64,000 nucleotides of DNA, taken from positions 63,655,176-63,719,175 of the forward strand of contig CM049316.1 in assembly GCA_026874595.1 (NCBI GenBank), given 5' to 3'. Below are positions 12,161 through 24,537 of this stretch, piece after piece; the first letter of the stretch is position 1; the number at the start of each line of letters is the position of its first letter. The DNA is from Sipunculus nudus (lineage: Eukaryota; Annelida; Sipuncula; Golfingiida; Sipunculidae). Below the pieces are notes generated by a model. The model searched no databases. It saw nothing but the letters and a program-made list of their open reading frames with translations, and was not told the DNA's origin. The position numbers were made by a program, and so were the translations under genes.

Positions 12161-14090
12161 ACATATAATTATCCCTAGACTGAATGGGAAATTTTCAAAG
12201 CAAATAAATCACTCTGAACATAATATTAAGGACTTCATACTTTATTGGTGGTTCACCAGAATGTTAATTACAAACATTATTTAGAATTACAAAATAACAT
12301 GGATAATATACATCTGAAACTTGAAAGTACTATATCTACCAAGGGATTATTCTACGCTTTTCTATGGTCTTTTATATATGTGCCACATCCCATCTGAAAA
12401 TTGTTTTTTTTTTCTTTTAACAAGAAATTCACCATTCATCAATTTAGGCTCCACTTTGAACTTTGAACCTTTTTAAACTTAACAGCACATAAATAATCCT
12501 TCTTTCGTAAAAAAGGGATTCTTGAAAGATAGAATAATTCCTGGTATCAATAAATCTTCCATAAAAGATTCGAAATATATGTCCGTAAAATCTGAGTTTC
12601 TGGTGTGACTTTCACCTATTCCAACTTGTGCTACTATGCTTTGAATACATAAAATGAGTGCATTAATGGAGTAAATTTTATATTGAACTCATCAATTGTT
12701 CAGAACATAGGATCCAGATCCATTGTTATTTTGCTTGCCTGGACATTCCCTGCAGTGTTCTCCAAAATGACAATATGTATGGGCTTGAATAGGAAGTTGG
12801 GTTGAGTTCTCTCCAGGGTTTTTTTTTTCATGTGTGTTTTCCCATATATCTAAAGCAGAAAACTTTGTTTTAATATTTTTAAATACTTAACTTACAATAG
12901 GAACTTAAAAAAAACTAACATTAAAAAAAATATTATCAACTTTGAATATTATTCATAAAAAAAATCCATTTTAATACTATTAAACGATGTGGACTAAATT
13001 TTCCCTGTTGTCTGTGGATCTAAAAAACCCACAAACCATAGCATGCATACTATACAAAGACACATGATATCAGGTGTCAGATTTACTAGAATTCTCTGCA
13101 TGAACTGCTCTAAACCAAACTATTTTCAAAAAATATTAATAATATAAAATAATTTAATTAGCATATTGATTTTTTTATTATAGGGAACTTAATATGAAAC
13201 TTCCTATAACTGTAGGTAAAAAAAAAGAAAAGAAACTGAAACCCTAATGGATAAATTTTTTTAAATATGGTCATGATATAAAGAGTAAAAAAGGCAACAT
13301 GACAGCCTATATGTACATCTGCAAAAAAAAAAAGTATTTACAGATACTTCTATATACTTACAGTTACAGTGACATTGTTATTTGTATAAAAAAAATATTA
13401 AATTTTAAAATTTACAAGACAATCTTTAACAATATCTCTAACACTAAGTAATAGATAAACCATGTGAAAATGTAACATTATTGATTCATTTAAAGAGCAT
13501 GACGTGATTATTCATGGTCATATGGCATAGTTTGTCAGTAATCCATGGCTCACCATAGCAATTTATTTGCGTCTTGCAGGCCCTCCGACTTCGGACACCG
13601 AACATCCCGGAATACAAACCAGCGTCCTTGAGACCTTGACAATAGCCATTTTGGCTGACGACAATTCCGCAACTCGCTGCTTAACCGTTTATCAAACACT
13701 GTAGAAAAAGCGTACTCCAGTAATATTGTATCCTCTGTGAAAATGAAGTCTATAGAACGTAGAAACTATAAAATTATGAACTTCTTAATGAAACTTAGTG
13801 TTCCACATGCCGAAATATCCCCGCCTGACAGTCCCGCCAAGCAGACGACATGACTATAGTGCACTCCATCTTATCACTACGGGGGCCCACACGCAGCGTG
13901 ACGTCAAAGAGACCGCGGATTACGCTACACGAAATAGTTCTTTCGTTGTAAGCAAATATGTCGTCAGACTGTGTGCACGTTATATTCATCAGTTTAAATT
14001 GCTTGAAATTGCACAGTATAAACAAACGGTCAAGATATAAAACTGACATTTTGGAGATTAGTTAAGGGTTTCCTGAAAATATGAGATATA
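12161..14090. other. No gene recognised; CpG-richer island near 13560-13960
   Basis: 12161-13540 is AT-rich and featureless. The stretch 13560-13960 has more CpG, a TGACGTCA cAMP-response-type palindrome near 13899 and an AAAATGGC motif on the minus strand near 13650, so it could be a promoter or part of an unseen exon. No splice-consistent coding exon was found. Confidence 0.3.
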
Positions 14091-14099
14091 TTAAAACCT

Positions 14100-17000
14100 G
14101 ATATTCAATTTAAGTTGTTCTTATTAAGTTAAATAAATATAAGATTCATTTAAAATAAAAATATAAATAAACTAAAAATTAAATTATTTTATTGATATTT
14201 TATAATATTTATTTATTTGATTATTTATTATTAATATGATATTTTTTAATACTGTGAATATATTATTTTCATTATAACTATCATTAGGCCTCTTATTACA
14301 ATATTTAGCTATCAAAATTAAAATTGATCATAAAATCAGAATTAATATATTAATGACATTAAATTAAGATATCATAATGTAATATAAATAATTATTGTAA
14401 TTCAAATGATAATTATAATGAAAAAAATAATATTAATAGCATTAAAAAATAGAATATTTGAATACATATTCAATAATATAAATAAGAAATAAACTATTTT
14501 ATTAATATTTTATAATATTTATTTATCTGATTATATTCATAATATTCATCATGTTGCCATAGTTTCCTATTTGTTACTATGGGGTCTTACTCCTAGCTGT
14601 GTTTTTCCTAGAGGCATTGAAAATTAACTATAATACCTCAAATATATTACTAATTAATTTCCTATATTTTACTGTAACCCCTATAGGTTACTATAGATGT
14701 ATATAGTAAACTATAGGATATTTTGGCTGGGTAAATACGGACTTTATATGGTTATTATCCAGAAACGTGATGTTTATATGGGTATTACATCGACAAACCT
14801 GGAGGGACCCTTGTGACTTAACCCACCTTTCTCCCTCGACCTAATCTTATTTCAGAAGTAAATCCTGTGATGAGTTTAAATAGACAAATACATGAAAATA
14901 CGTCACGTAGAACAATTTCGCAGTTTAATCATTACTTTTCAAAGATTCAATTATATATCATTGTTGTTTATTTTATGTAACCAAACGAACATGCCACGTG
15001 GGGCCCGCCATGGGCCCACATGGGGAACAATGCAGGACAAACTGGACAATGTCCTCATGGGCCCCATGTGGGCACTACCTTCATGCACTAGTACTGTTCT
15101 ATATTATGTTATATAAATGATAGTTATTTTAATATAAACTATAGCTTTACTTTATGCTTACATAAAATGATATTAAAGGAAACTACAAACTAATATATGC
15201 TTTGAAAATTGACAAAAATACTCTACGTTACTAACGTTTCTTATATGTGACTATAGACTCCTGCAGTTAATTAAGAATTTTCTTTAGGTTTTGAAAATTG
15301 ACTATAATATTCATCATGTTACCATAGTTTCCTATATGTTCCTATGGGGTCCTATTCAAAGCTGTGATTTTCCTGGAGGCATTGAAAATTGACTATAATA
15401 TCCCAAATATTACTACTTCGTTTCCTATATTTTTCTGTAACTCCTATAGGTTACTTTACATGTAAATAGTAAACTATAGGATATTTTGGCTGGGTAAATA
15501 CGGACTTTATATGTTTATTATCCAGAAAAGTGATGTTAATACTGGTATTACATAGGCTAGCCTGGAGGGACCCTTGTGAATTAGCCCGCGTGGCTCCCTG
15601 AACCTAATCTCAGTTCAGAAGTAAATCTTGTGATGAGTTTAAATAGATAAGAAAACATGAACATACGTCACGTAGAACAATTTCGCAGTTAATTAATTAC
15701 TTCTCAAAGATTTAATAATATATTATTGTTTTTATATATTTTTTGGTAACAAATACGAACATGCCACATGGGACCCGCCATGGGCCCACATGTGGTACAA
15801 TGCAGTGCAATCTTGACAATGCCCTCATTGGCCCCATGTGGGCACTACCTGTGTCCGCCCATATTCAATAATATGAATTAGAAATAAATTATTTTATTAA
15901 TATTTTATAACAAAAAATTACTTATCTGATTATTTTTTGATAATATCCTAAATTATGTTATATAAAATGATATTAAAGGAAACTACAAACTAATATATGC
16001 TTTGAAAATTGACAATAAATACTTCACGTGACAAAAGTTTTCTTTTATGTGACTACAGACTCCTGCAGTTAATTAAGATTTTTCTATAGGTATTGAAAAT
16101 TGACTATAATACTCATCATGTTACCATAGTTTCCTGTATGTAACTATGCGGGGTCCTATTGCTAGGTGTGATTTTCCTAGAGGCATTGATAATTGACTAT
16201 AATACTCCACATAATACTAATCAGTTTCCTGTATTTTAATATAACCCCTATAGGTTACTATACATGTAAATAGTAAACTATAGGATATTTTGGCTGGGTA
16301 AATACAGACTTTATATGGTTATTATCCAGAAACGTGATGTTTATTCTGGTATTACTTGGGCTAGCCTGGCGGGACCCTTGTGAATTAGCCCACGTGGCTC
16401 CCTGAACCTAATCTCAGTTCAGAAGTAAATCTTGTGATGAGTTTAAATAGACAAAAAAACATGAAAATACGTCACGTAGAACAATTTCGCAGTTAATTAA
16501 TTAATTCTCAAAGATTTAATAATATATCATTGTTTTTATTTTTTTGTAACAAATACGAACATGCCACATGGGACCCGCCATGGGCCCACATGTGGAATAA
16601 TGCAGTGCAATCTGGACAATGCCCTTATTGGCCCCATGTGGGCACTACCTGTGTCCGCCCATATTCAATAATATGAATTAGAAATAAATTATTTATTAAT
16701 ATTTAATAACAAAAAATTACTTATCTGATTATTTTCTAATAATATTCTAAATTATGTTATATAAAATGATATTAATGGAAACTACAAACTAATATATGCT
16801 TTGAAAATTGACAATAAATACTTCAAGTGACAAAAGTTTCCTTTTATGTGACTACAGACTCCTGCAGTTAATTTAGATTTTTCTATAGATATTGAAAATT
16901 GACTATAATACTCATCATGTTACCATAGTTTCCTGTATGTTACTATGGGGTTCTATTGCTAGGTGTGATTTTCCTAGAGGTATTGAAAATTGACTATAAT

Positions 17001-18340
17001 ACCCCAAATATTACTAATTAGCTTCCTATATTTTTATATAACCCCTGTAGGTTACTATACATGTAAACAGTAAACTAAAGGAAATTTTGGCAGGGTAAAT
17101 ACGGATTTGATATGGTTATTATCCAGAAAAGTGATGTTTATACTTGTATTTCATGGGCTAGCCTGGCGGGACCCTTTTGACTTAACCCTCTTGGCTCCCT
17201 CGACCTAATTTCAGTTCAGAAGTAAATCTTGTGATGAGTTTAAATAGACAAACACATGAAAATACGTCACGGAGAACAATTTCGCAGTTAATTGATTACT
17301 TCTCAAAGATTTAATAATATATCATTGTTTTTTATTTTTTGTAACAAATACGAACATGCCGCATGGGACCCGCCATGGGCCCACATGTGGAACAATGCAG
17401 GACAATCTGGACAATGCCCTCATGGCCCCATGTGGCCACTACCTGTGTCCGCCCATATTCAATAATATGAATGGGAAATAATTTTTTTTATTGATATTTT
17501 AGAACAAAAAAATTATTTATCTGATTATTTTCTAGTAATATTCTAAATTGTTACATAAAATGATATTAAAGGAAACTACAAACTAATATATGCTTTGAAA
17601 ATAGACAAAAAATACTCCACATTACTAAACTTTCCTTTTTGTGACTACAGACTCCTACATTTAATTAAGATTTTTCTATAGGTATTGAAAATTGACCATA
17701 ATATTCATCATGTTACCATAGTTTCCCATATGTTACTATGGGGTCCTGTTTCTAGCTGTGATTTTCCTAGAGGCATTGAAAATTGACTATAATGCCCTAA
17801 ATACTACTAATTAGTTTCCTATATTTTTATATAAACCCCTATATGTTACTATGCATGTAAATAGTAAACTACAGGATATTTTGGCTGGGTAAATACAGAC
17901 ATTATATGGTTATTTTCCAGAAACGTGATGTTTATACTGGTATTACATGGGCTAGCCTGGCAGGACCCTTGTGACTTAACCACGTGGCTCCCACGACCTA
18001 ATCTCAGTTCAGAAGTAAATCATATGATGAGTTTAAATAGACAAAAACATGAAAATACGTCACGTAGAACAATTTCACAGTTAATTAATTACATGTCAAA
18101 GATTTAATAATATATCATTGTTTTTTATTTTATGTTACAAATACGAACATGCCACATGGGACCCGCCATGGGCCCACATGTGGAACAATGTAGGACAATC
18201 TGGACAATGCCCTCATGGGCCCCATGTGGGCACTACCTGTGTCCGCCCATGCCCATGTCTGCCCATGTGAAGCCCATATTTACCCACGTGGGCCCCTCGT
18301 ATACGTGCTATCAGGGATTGATCCAGGACTTGGAGAATTA
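14100..18340. repeat. Satellite of five ~0.8-kb units
   Basis: The landmark ATGTTACCATAGTTTCC or a close variant falls at 14551, 15316, 16118, 16917 and 17710, giving periods of 765, 802, 799 and 793. Each unit holds GTACTGGTATTACATGGGC-like sequence, ACGTCACG(T/G)AGAACAATTTCGC, an AATA-rich stretch, and a conserved GC-rich core ACCCGCCATGGGCCCACATG ending CCCCATGTGGGCACTACC. The last unit has extra CCCATG steps before the array stops near 18320. No coding function is apparent. Confidence 0.92.
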
Positions 18341-18704
18341 ATTTATATAATGTCATATAAAAAATCCACAGTCCCATGTAGGCACGAATGTGATGGGGTT
18401 AGGCTTATATATAGAACTAGATATGGAAACAATTAAGACTCAGGCAGACCCTTTGTTTTAAATAGATGACTGTTTTGGGCCTGGCAAAACTTCTATATAA
18501 TTAATTATCGACTGCCGCTTGGTTAAGTCACAGAGAGTCTGATAAAAATGGGCGCTTTCTTTTTTGCACCCAAATCATTAAAGCGTTTATATGGAGTCCT
18601 ACACCCTGCTCACTATAAATTTTATGAACTAATTGTTAATTAATTAAATTGAGTGTTCATTCTATGTTATTATTTACTCTTTTTGCTGAAAACTATGTTT
18701 TCAG

Positions 18705-18882
18705 TCGGATTCCATGGCCGCCGCCTAACCGCATATGTTTTCGGAGAACTCTTCTGAAAAAGCCTAAAATGGATCTCTCTGAACCCCGGCATAATCAAGA
18801 CCACATGTTAATTGGAAGACTAATTTATCTGTATAGTCAAGTGGATCAAGCAGGACTTCCACAAAAGGAGATGGTGAAGTGA
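18705..18882 (+). CDS. Possible small coding exon, unidentified
   Basis: After an acceptor-like GTTTTCAG at 18697-18704, an open frame reads RIPWPPPNRICF and continues through LIGRLIYLYSQVDQAGLP to a TGA at 18880-18882. Codon choice looks less random than the surrounding AT-rich DNA, but I recognise no family and no partner exon is found. A TGACGTCA palindrome overlaps the stop. It may be a gene relic or chance. Confidence 0.15.
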
Positions 18883-19918
18883 CGTCATTTTACCGCATTC
18901 CGTACATAAGGAATCTTCGTTTTAGCTGTAGATAAAGCTGGTGACGCCACATACATGTAGGCCTACTATGGATTGTTAATTCGTAGAATAACATCAAGGC
19001 ATTTATCTCAGAAATGGTTTGACGTATCAGTCTGAAATTTTGCTACATGTCAATAGATCTTGCATTACTTATCTTGGATACAATTAAGACAGGTGGTGCT
19101 ATGCCTTATGCAATCGTCCATCTGTGCATCTGCTTTTGGGCGAAAACCATCCAAATCTCAGGAGAGATTCAAAGTATTGGCCGGAAATTTTACATGTTCA
19201 TCCATCTTGGGCAGCTTCCTCGTACCAAAGAGATGTGTAGACACCTACAATCAAGCTAGTATTCTTGGACTTCAACCACGCATTTAACCCAGGGGTGACT
19301 TAACATTTTGGTTTAAAAATCTTATCTCCATGGATTTGGGTAGCCGCGGATCTCTTGTGCAAGACTGGTGGCACCACCTGCAATCGTTTTTGCATGGTGG
19401 CCATCCATGTGTCAATTATTTGTAAAATCACACAAATCTCAGATGAGGTTTGATGTCCATCCATCTTCGGCAACTTAAGGAACACCTCCCTTGCAAGCTG
19501 CCTGTATATCCACCCTTGTACGGAATTTCGCACTGATTATAGCTAAAACACAGCCAGATAAAATGATTTCGAACTCGATAACGTAGCTGAAAAGCAATAA
19601 AACTTTAGTTTTTTTTGCGTAGGACTGGGTACCTCGTATAAATCTAAGTTATAACAGGTTTGGTTGGTTTTAACTGGCAGGCTCATGTCGGTCTGTTGCT
19701 AGAAAGGTTCTATAAAACGATTAACCTATCCTTCTAGTTTAGTTTAAGGTGGTATTATTTTGGCTCTATCTTTTGGGCTAGTCTTGATCGTACGGTTGTA
19801 CAAATGCATGCAAGGTATATATTGACTCAGAACGAAGGGTATAAAAATATAATGTCCGTTTATTGTCATTTGCTTATTGGAAATTCCTTCCAACAGCTAC
19901 CCGACTGGTGTCCACACA
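18883..19918. other. Probable diverged repeats, no gene
   Basis: 19000-19530 contains phrases such as ACAGGTGGTGC and CATCCATCTT that recur in both orientations, which suggests an old interspersed repeat. No coding exon is supported. Confidence 0.35.
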
Positions 19919-19919
19919 G

Positions 19920-19957
<38 letters not shown>

Positions 19958-20222
19958 CCTCGGCTTTTCTAACCATCTCGTATAGCCTTTGCTATTCAAA
20001 CCATGCCGTTAGCTTCATTCTAACAGCATTCATCCGAGGATCGGGTCTCATCCCGTGAAACAATCTGTAGTGAATTTACAGGGTTGTTTTGCGTAATCGT
20101 TATATATATATATATATGGTTTGAAAAGCGGAGACTTTACGAGATTACGAGATTATGCTTTGTACGATTCGGGAGGGGGGGGGGGCATGTGAAAGACTGA
20201 CACTGATCCTATTGTCCTCGGG

Positions 20223-20319
<97 letters not shown>

Positions 20320-20380
20320 GCTATTGTATAAGTCTAACGCCTAAAGTATTTCCTCCTTCGTTGAATGTTGTTATTCGCCC

Positions 20381-20422
<42 letters not shown>
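19919..20422. repeat. Cluster of four TA microsatellites
   Basis: Perfect or near-perfect TA tracts lie at about 19919-19956, 20100-20117, 20226-20317 and 20385-20422. G11 lies at 20175-20185. The unique blocks between them contain CGGCTTTTCTAACC and GGTTTGAAAAGCGG in opposite orientation. Confidence 0.95.
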
Positions 20423-20424
<2 letters not shown>

Positions 20425-20442
20425 CTGTTCTTGTGCTACTAT

Positions 20443-20946
20443 AGTCTGTTCCACAGTGGACCCGGGCGCCTACTGAAATTTGTTATTTTTTTCTTTAACT
20501 TACAGATCAGATCCAGAAAGTAAGCTGCAGTTGAGAAATTAGGCGTAGTATGAAACCAAAACCATAATATAACATGTAAAATATTTTTTTTGTAATTCAT
20601 TAAAATCAATATATGAGAAAATAGTCTTATTTACATCATCTCAGCTAAACTGATGGAGGTTACATGCTCAAATAATAACATTTAACAGCAGTTGATTAGT
20701 TGTTGAGTGTCGTAAATATTCTAAATAATGTAAGTGTGAAAGTGAAGCTGCTAACCCATGACAGAGGCCATGTCACTTAGCAAAAAGCTTCAGAAGAAAC
20801 AGAAGGTTGAAAAATATAAATGCTGGTTTTGTTATGTGGTTTTACATCTCATATTTGGCATTAATATGCTTCCTTGTCAGGAATAATATTTAAGTTTAAG
20901 AGAATAATCACCAAATTTCAATGGGCGCCTACTGGTGGAACAGACT
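20443..20946. mobile_element. ~500-bp inverted-repeat element
   Basis: The left end starts AGTCTGTTCCACAGT and continues to GGGCGCCTACTGAAATTTG. The right end, read in reverse complement, starts AGTCTGTTCCACCAGTAGGC and continues to CCATTGAAATTTGG. The paired ends span about 38 bp with a few mismatches. The interior is AT-rich and non-coding, as expected of a MITE. Confidence 0.72.
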
Positions 20947-22024
20947 GTAATCTTTTTGGCATTTGTTCTTTTTATAACGAATCTCGATATATGATCATAT
21001 ATATAAACAAATTGTATGGGCTATTATGAAACATGTTATATATAAAGCCGTGCTGAAAGGTTATATGAAAAAGGAATCATTCAAATTCATGTATATTTGA
21101 CCAACTAAGAAATCATAATGATAGTCCATATTGCTTTTTATGGGGAAATTGTAATTAGAATAAAAAAATGTCATCCGGCAGTCTTGCATGGAAGGATTAA
21201 AACGCTAATACTTGACCACATTTAAGAGGTTACCTCTTGAGTGACTTGGTTTTTTTTTTAGATTATCACGGTATATGCCATGAACTTTGACTGACAGTAT
21301 TCATACTTTAGTATATTTCCTAGTATGTCCCGCCATTTTACAAAGAAAAGTTTTTTTTGTTTTTTTTTTGTTATTAAAACTTTGTCACGATGAGTTGTCG
21401 CGGGGAAGTTGGACTAGCAAATAATTAGATATATAACTTGCCGTCAGATGGCAGCATCTGTCCCAGGTTTCGTCAAAAAGCAACACCAAACGCTTCAAAT
21501 CTCGGCCAGTCTATGGTTTATGTTTCCCCTATATTATAACTTTCAACGCCATGTTCTAGCCTTAAACTCAAAGACTTTATTTCAGAGAAGGTCATTATAG
21601 GTTATCCCAGGGAATTAACGAATAGACGGTATGTAAGCCAGTAAGCCATTCTTGCCAAGCACTGTGTGATAATGAAAACGCAATATAACAAAAAATATCA
21701 ATGCAAGTCATATAATATATTCACAATATATACAAATAACAACAAATATATATAGTCAAAAATATATCACTTTGCATTATTAGGCATATTTGAATTGGCT
21801 TTAAATTTCAAAACAATTACACGCACCTTCAAATGCAGAGAGTCGCATTTCCTCTTAACCCTGGCCACTATATAAGTGTGATGAACTAATTGTTAATCAA
21901 ATGAAATGAGTATTCATAATGAAAACATGATAGTGAAAACGCAGTATAATAACAATATATTTACAAATCATGATATAACTAATAGGCCTATATACAAGAC
22001 AATGTACCATACTTAATCCAAATC
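20947..22024. other. No clear feature
   Basis: AT-rich DNA with no supported exon. A phrase GAACTAATTGTTAAT is shared with 18626-18645, hinting at a repeat. Confidence 0.35.
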
Positions 22025-22290
22025 AGTGATGAAGTCGAATCCCCAACAGTCGAGTCCGAGTGCAAGTCCGAGTCCAGGCCACTTGAGTCCAAGTTTGAGT
22101 CTCTTCATGCACTTTCTTCGAAACCAAGTCACTTCGAACCCGAGTCTAAGTCCCAGTCCAGTACAAATTACCTTTTTTAAAATATAACTGGAATTTTTAG
22201 ATAATCATGTGTATTTTTATTTTAGTTCACACATGTTTTTTACTCATGGCAAGATGAAGTTTGAACAATTGTGTTTTTTTTTGTGCCTGG
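22025..22290. repeat. GAGTCC-rich interspersed repeat, copy 1
   Basis: CGAGTCCGAGTGCAAGTCCG and variants to about 22165 are followed by an AT-rich flank (AAAATATAACTGGAATTTT, then GTGTATTTTTATTTTAG). The same order occurs at 25405-25650 inside the gene, so the flank belongs to the element. This copy abuts the 3' end of the FAXDC2-like gene. Confidence 0.65.
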
Positions 22291-22303
22291 TGGCACATAG
22301 GCT

Positions 22304-22309
22304 TTTATT
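22304..22309 (-). promoter_or_regulatory. Likely poly(A) signal of the FAXDC2-like gene
   Basis: AATAAA is read on the minus strand 29 nt after the stop codon, which implies a very short 3' UTR with cleavage near 22280-22290. A GAGTCC-rich interspersed repeat lies immediately beyond. Confidence 0.5.
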
Positions 22310-22337
22310 CAATAGGTTTTTACATATTATGCATTCT

Positions 22338-22491
22338 TCACATTTTCTTGATTGTATCCGGATAGCGCTCATTCATAGGCGTTAACCCGAGTTGCAGACG
22401 ATGTCGGTTGAACTGGGCGGACTTTCGGAACTGAGCGCTGGTGCCGTGTAGTCTGTCTAACACACCAGTTGATCCAAAGTTCTGATTAAAT
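22338..22491 (-). CDS. FAXDC2: FAXDC2-like terminal coding exon
   Basis: This 154-nt exon follows the acceptor TTTATTTCAG|A, completes Lys225 and encodes residues 226-275 followed by TGA at 22340-22338. It begins FNQNFGSTGVLDRLHGT, the usual C-terminal signature of this family. The residue after HGT is Ser where relatives usually have Asp. The tail ends NERYPDTIKKM with no obvious HDEL-type or dilysine ER signal beyond the basic KK. Confidence 0.93.
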
Positions 22492-24449
22492 CTGAAATAA
22501 AATTTCAACGGCATGCCATGTATTATGAAAAAGATAAACGTTTTGTTTGTATGAACTCAAAAAAAATGTAATATATAATTTTCCATGCTGTTGACAAGGT
22601 TTCTTTTTTTTCGAAATCCTCAGCTTGAAAGAAAATGACATCAAAATTATTTCTTGCTGAGGTTTCACCAGGCAGCGCTTTAAACAAAAAAGGAACATAT
22701 AAAAGGTAATGACGCTATGCACCAGCTCCTTGATCGAAACTGACTATACCAATCTATTCCGGTATAACTGAAATATTTACACTTTTTCAATGCAATTCAT
22801 TCATTTGTATAAGCAATCAAGATGCGAGGAACCATGCATTATTTATTTACAAATCCCTGTCCTATGGGTTGTAACTGTGAAATTATTCGATCAATTTCAA
22901 AAGGGCCAGAAGTACTGGGTTTGTATGATTGCAAGTGTATCAACATCAGCATTAAGTTTGCATGGGAAGAAATGAAACCTAAACGTTACTATTACGAGAA
23001 GAAACAAGTTTACTCATCGAATATTATCATGTAATTAAAGGACAGTAAAACCGGTCTATCTTGCGAGGAACAAAGAAGCTAAGTTTATATTTTGCAGGAG
23101 TGGAAAAATGAATAGGGCGCGTGAGATGCGCGCCGTCCTTTTCGACCTAAAATTCTAACCTCCTCTACCAAATCTGCTTCGTAATATTTGTTAAAACTAT
23201 CGCTAATCGAATGCACCATTTTCGCTTAAATAAAAAAAGTTTCTACACCGTGGACCGGGTATATCCTCCTTGCTCAGCACGCCTCTCCTCCGCCGGTTTG
23301 TGGTTTCTCTATATGAGCCCCCTCACTCTTGTCCGCCCCAAATTAGTAATATTGTATATATATATGAGATTTTTTGTTGTTGGAGGTAACCGCCTCCATT
23401 TTCTAATGCTTGTTTAACTAGGCATATATGTACACCTGCAAAATTCCATTCCAGTTACGGACTACGTGACATATCAGTATCACATGCTTCCTCCCATTTT
23501 TTTTATCCTAGTTTACCGGGCCCTGTGACTACTGTGGTTCCTGGGTGTGTAATCGAATCCATTGCTGGGTCATACCATCGAGGAACCCCCGAAATTAAGG
23601 TGTGCTCGTGTATGAGTGAAATACGGCCTTTCTATTAAGCCTGCAGAGCGCTCACCCTATAGGTATTGGCCGACCGTGAAAAATATTATCTCCTCGGCTG
23701 AGATTTGAAATCACAATCTCCCGGCCTTGAGTCGTGTGCGCTGGCCCTGAACCACAGAAGCCGGTACTCTCTGATCATATATTAATCTATATACATCAGG
23801 GATCCATTGCAACATAGTTACCTAATATATATTTTGAATTCAAGTCAAGAGGCTCTATAAAGAGTCAGGATGGTGACCATTGTGAGGTTCAAGTTGTAAT
23901 CCTCCTGTATTTTGAGGAATTGGGCGTGGTCCAAAAATAGTGATTTTCCCCCTCTGAACATTGCTTGGAGAACTTTCGTGTCACATCGCCGCGCCATTAC
24001 CGAACCCTGATAGGCTTATTTTCTCTTAACCGCTCATGGGGCTGCCATTTTGCGTAGTTACTTAAACTCGGATGTTACAGGTCGCGTGTTATTGGGTACA
24101 ACGTTATTAATATTAAGTATTGTTATTGCAGCAGATTCCATGTAATGTTGTATAATCACATACTTGAGGTGATGGTAGTCATGGAACTCAGGAGAGCCAA
24201 GGAAAGGAAGATGGTAGCCGGAATGATTAACAATTGTTTGTGACAGCGCGAACACAAGCCATGCCCACGTGACTATCACGTGACTCCGGGCGACAATGGG
24301 TCCCAGGACGACCGGTACGATGTTAGAGAAGATGAATTCTACAGGATGTGCGTACACGGCCGAGAGTCCAATTGGAGCCGTGAACTCATGGTGTATCTTG
24401 TGGATATGTTTGTAGAGTGGTCCGTAGTAGAGTAGCCTGGGAAGATACA

Positions 24450-24491
<42 letters not shown>

Positions 24492-24506
24492 TAATAATAA
24501 TAATAA

Positions 24507-24537
<31 letters not shown>

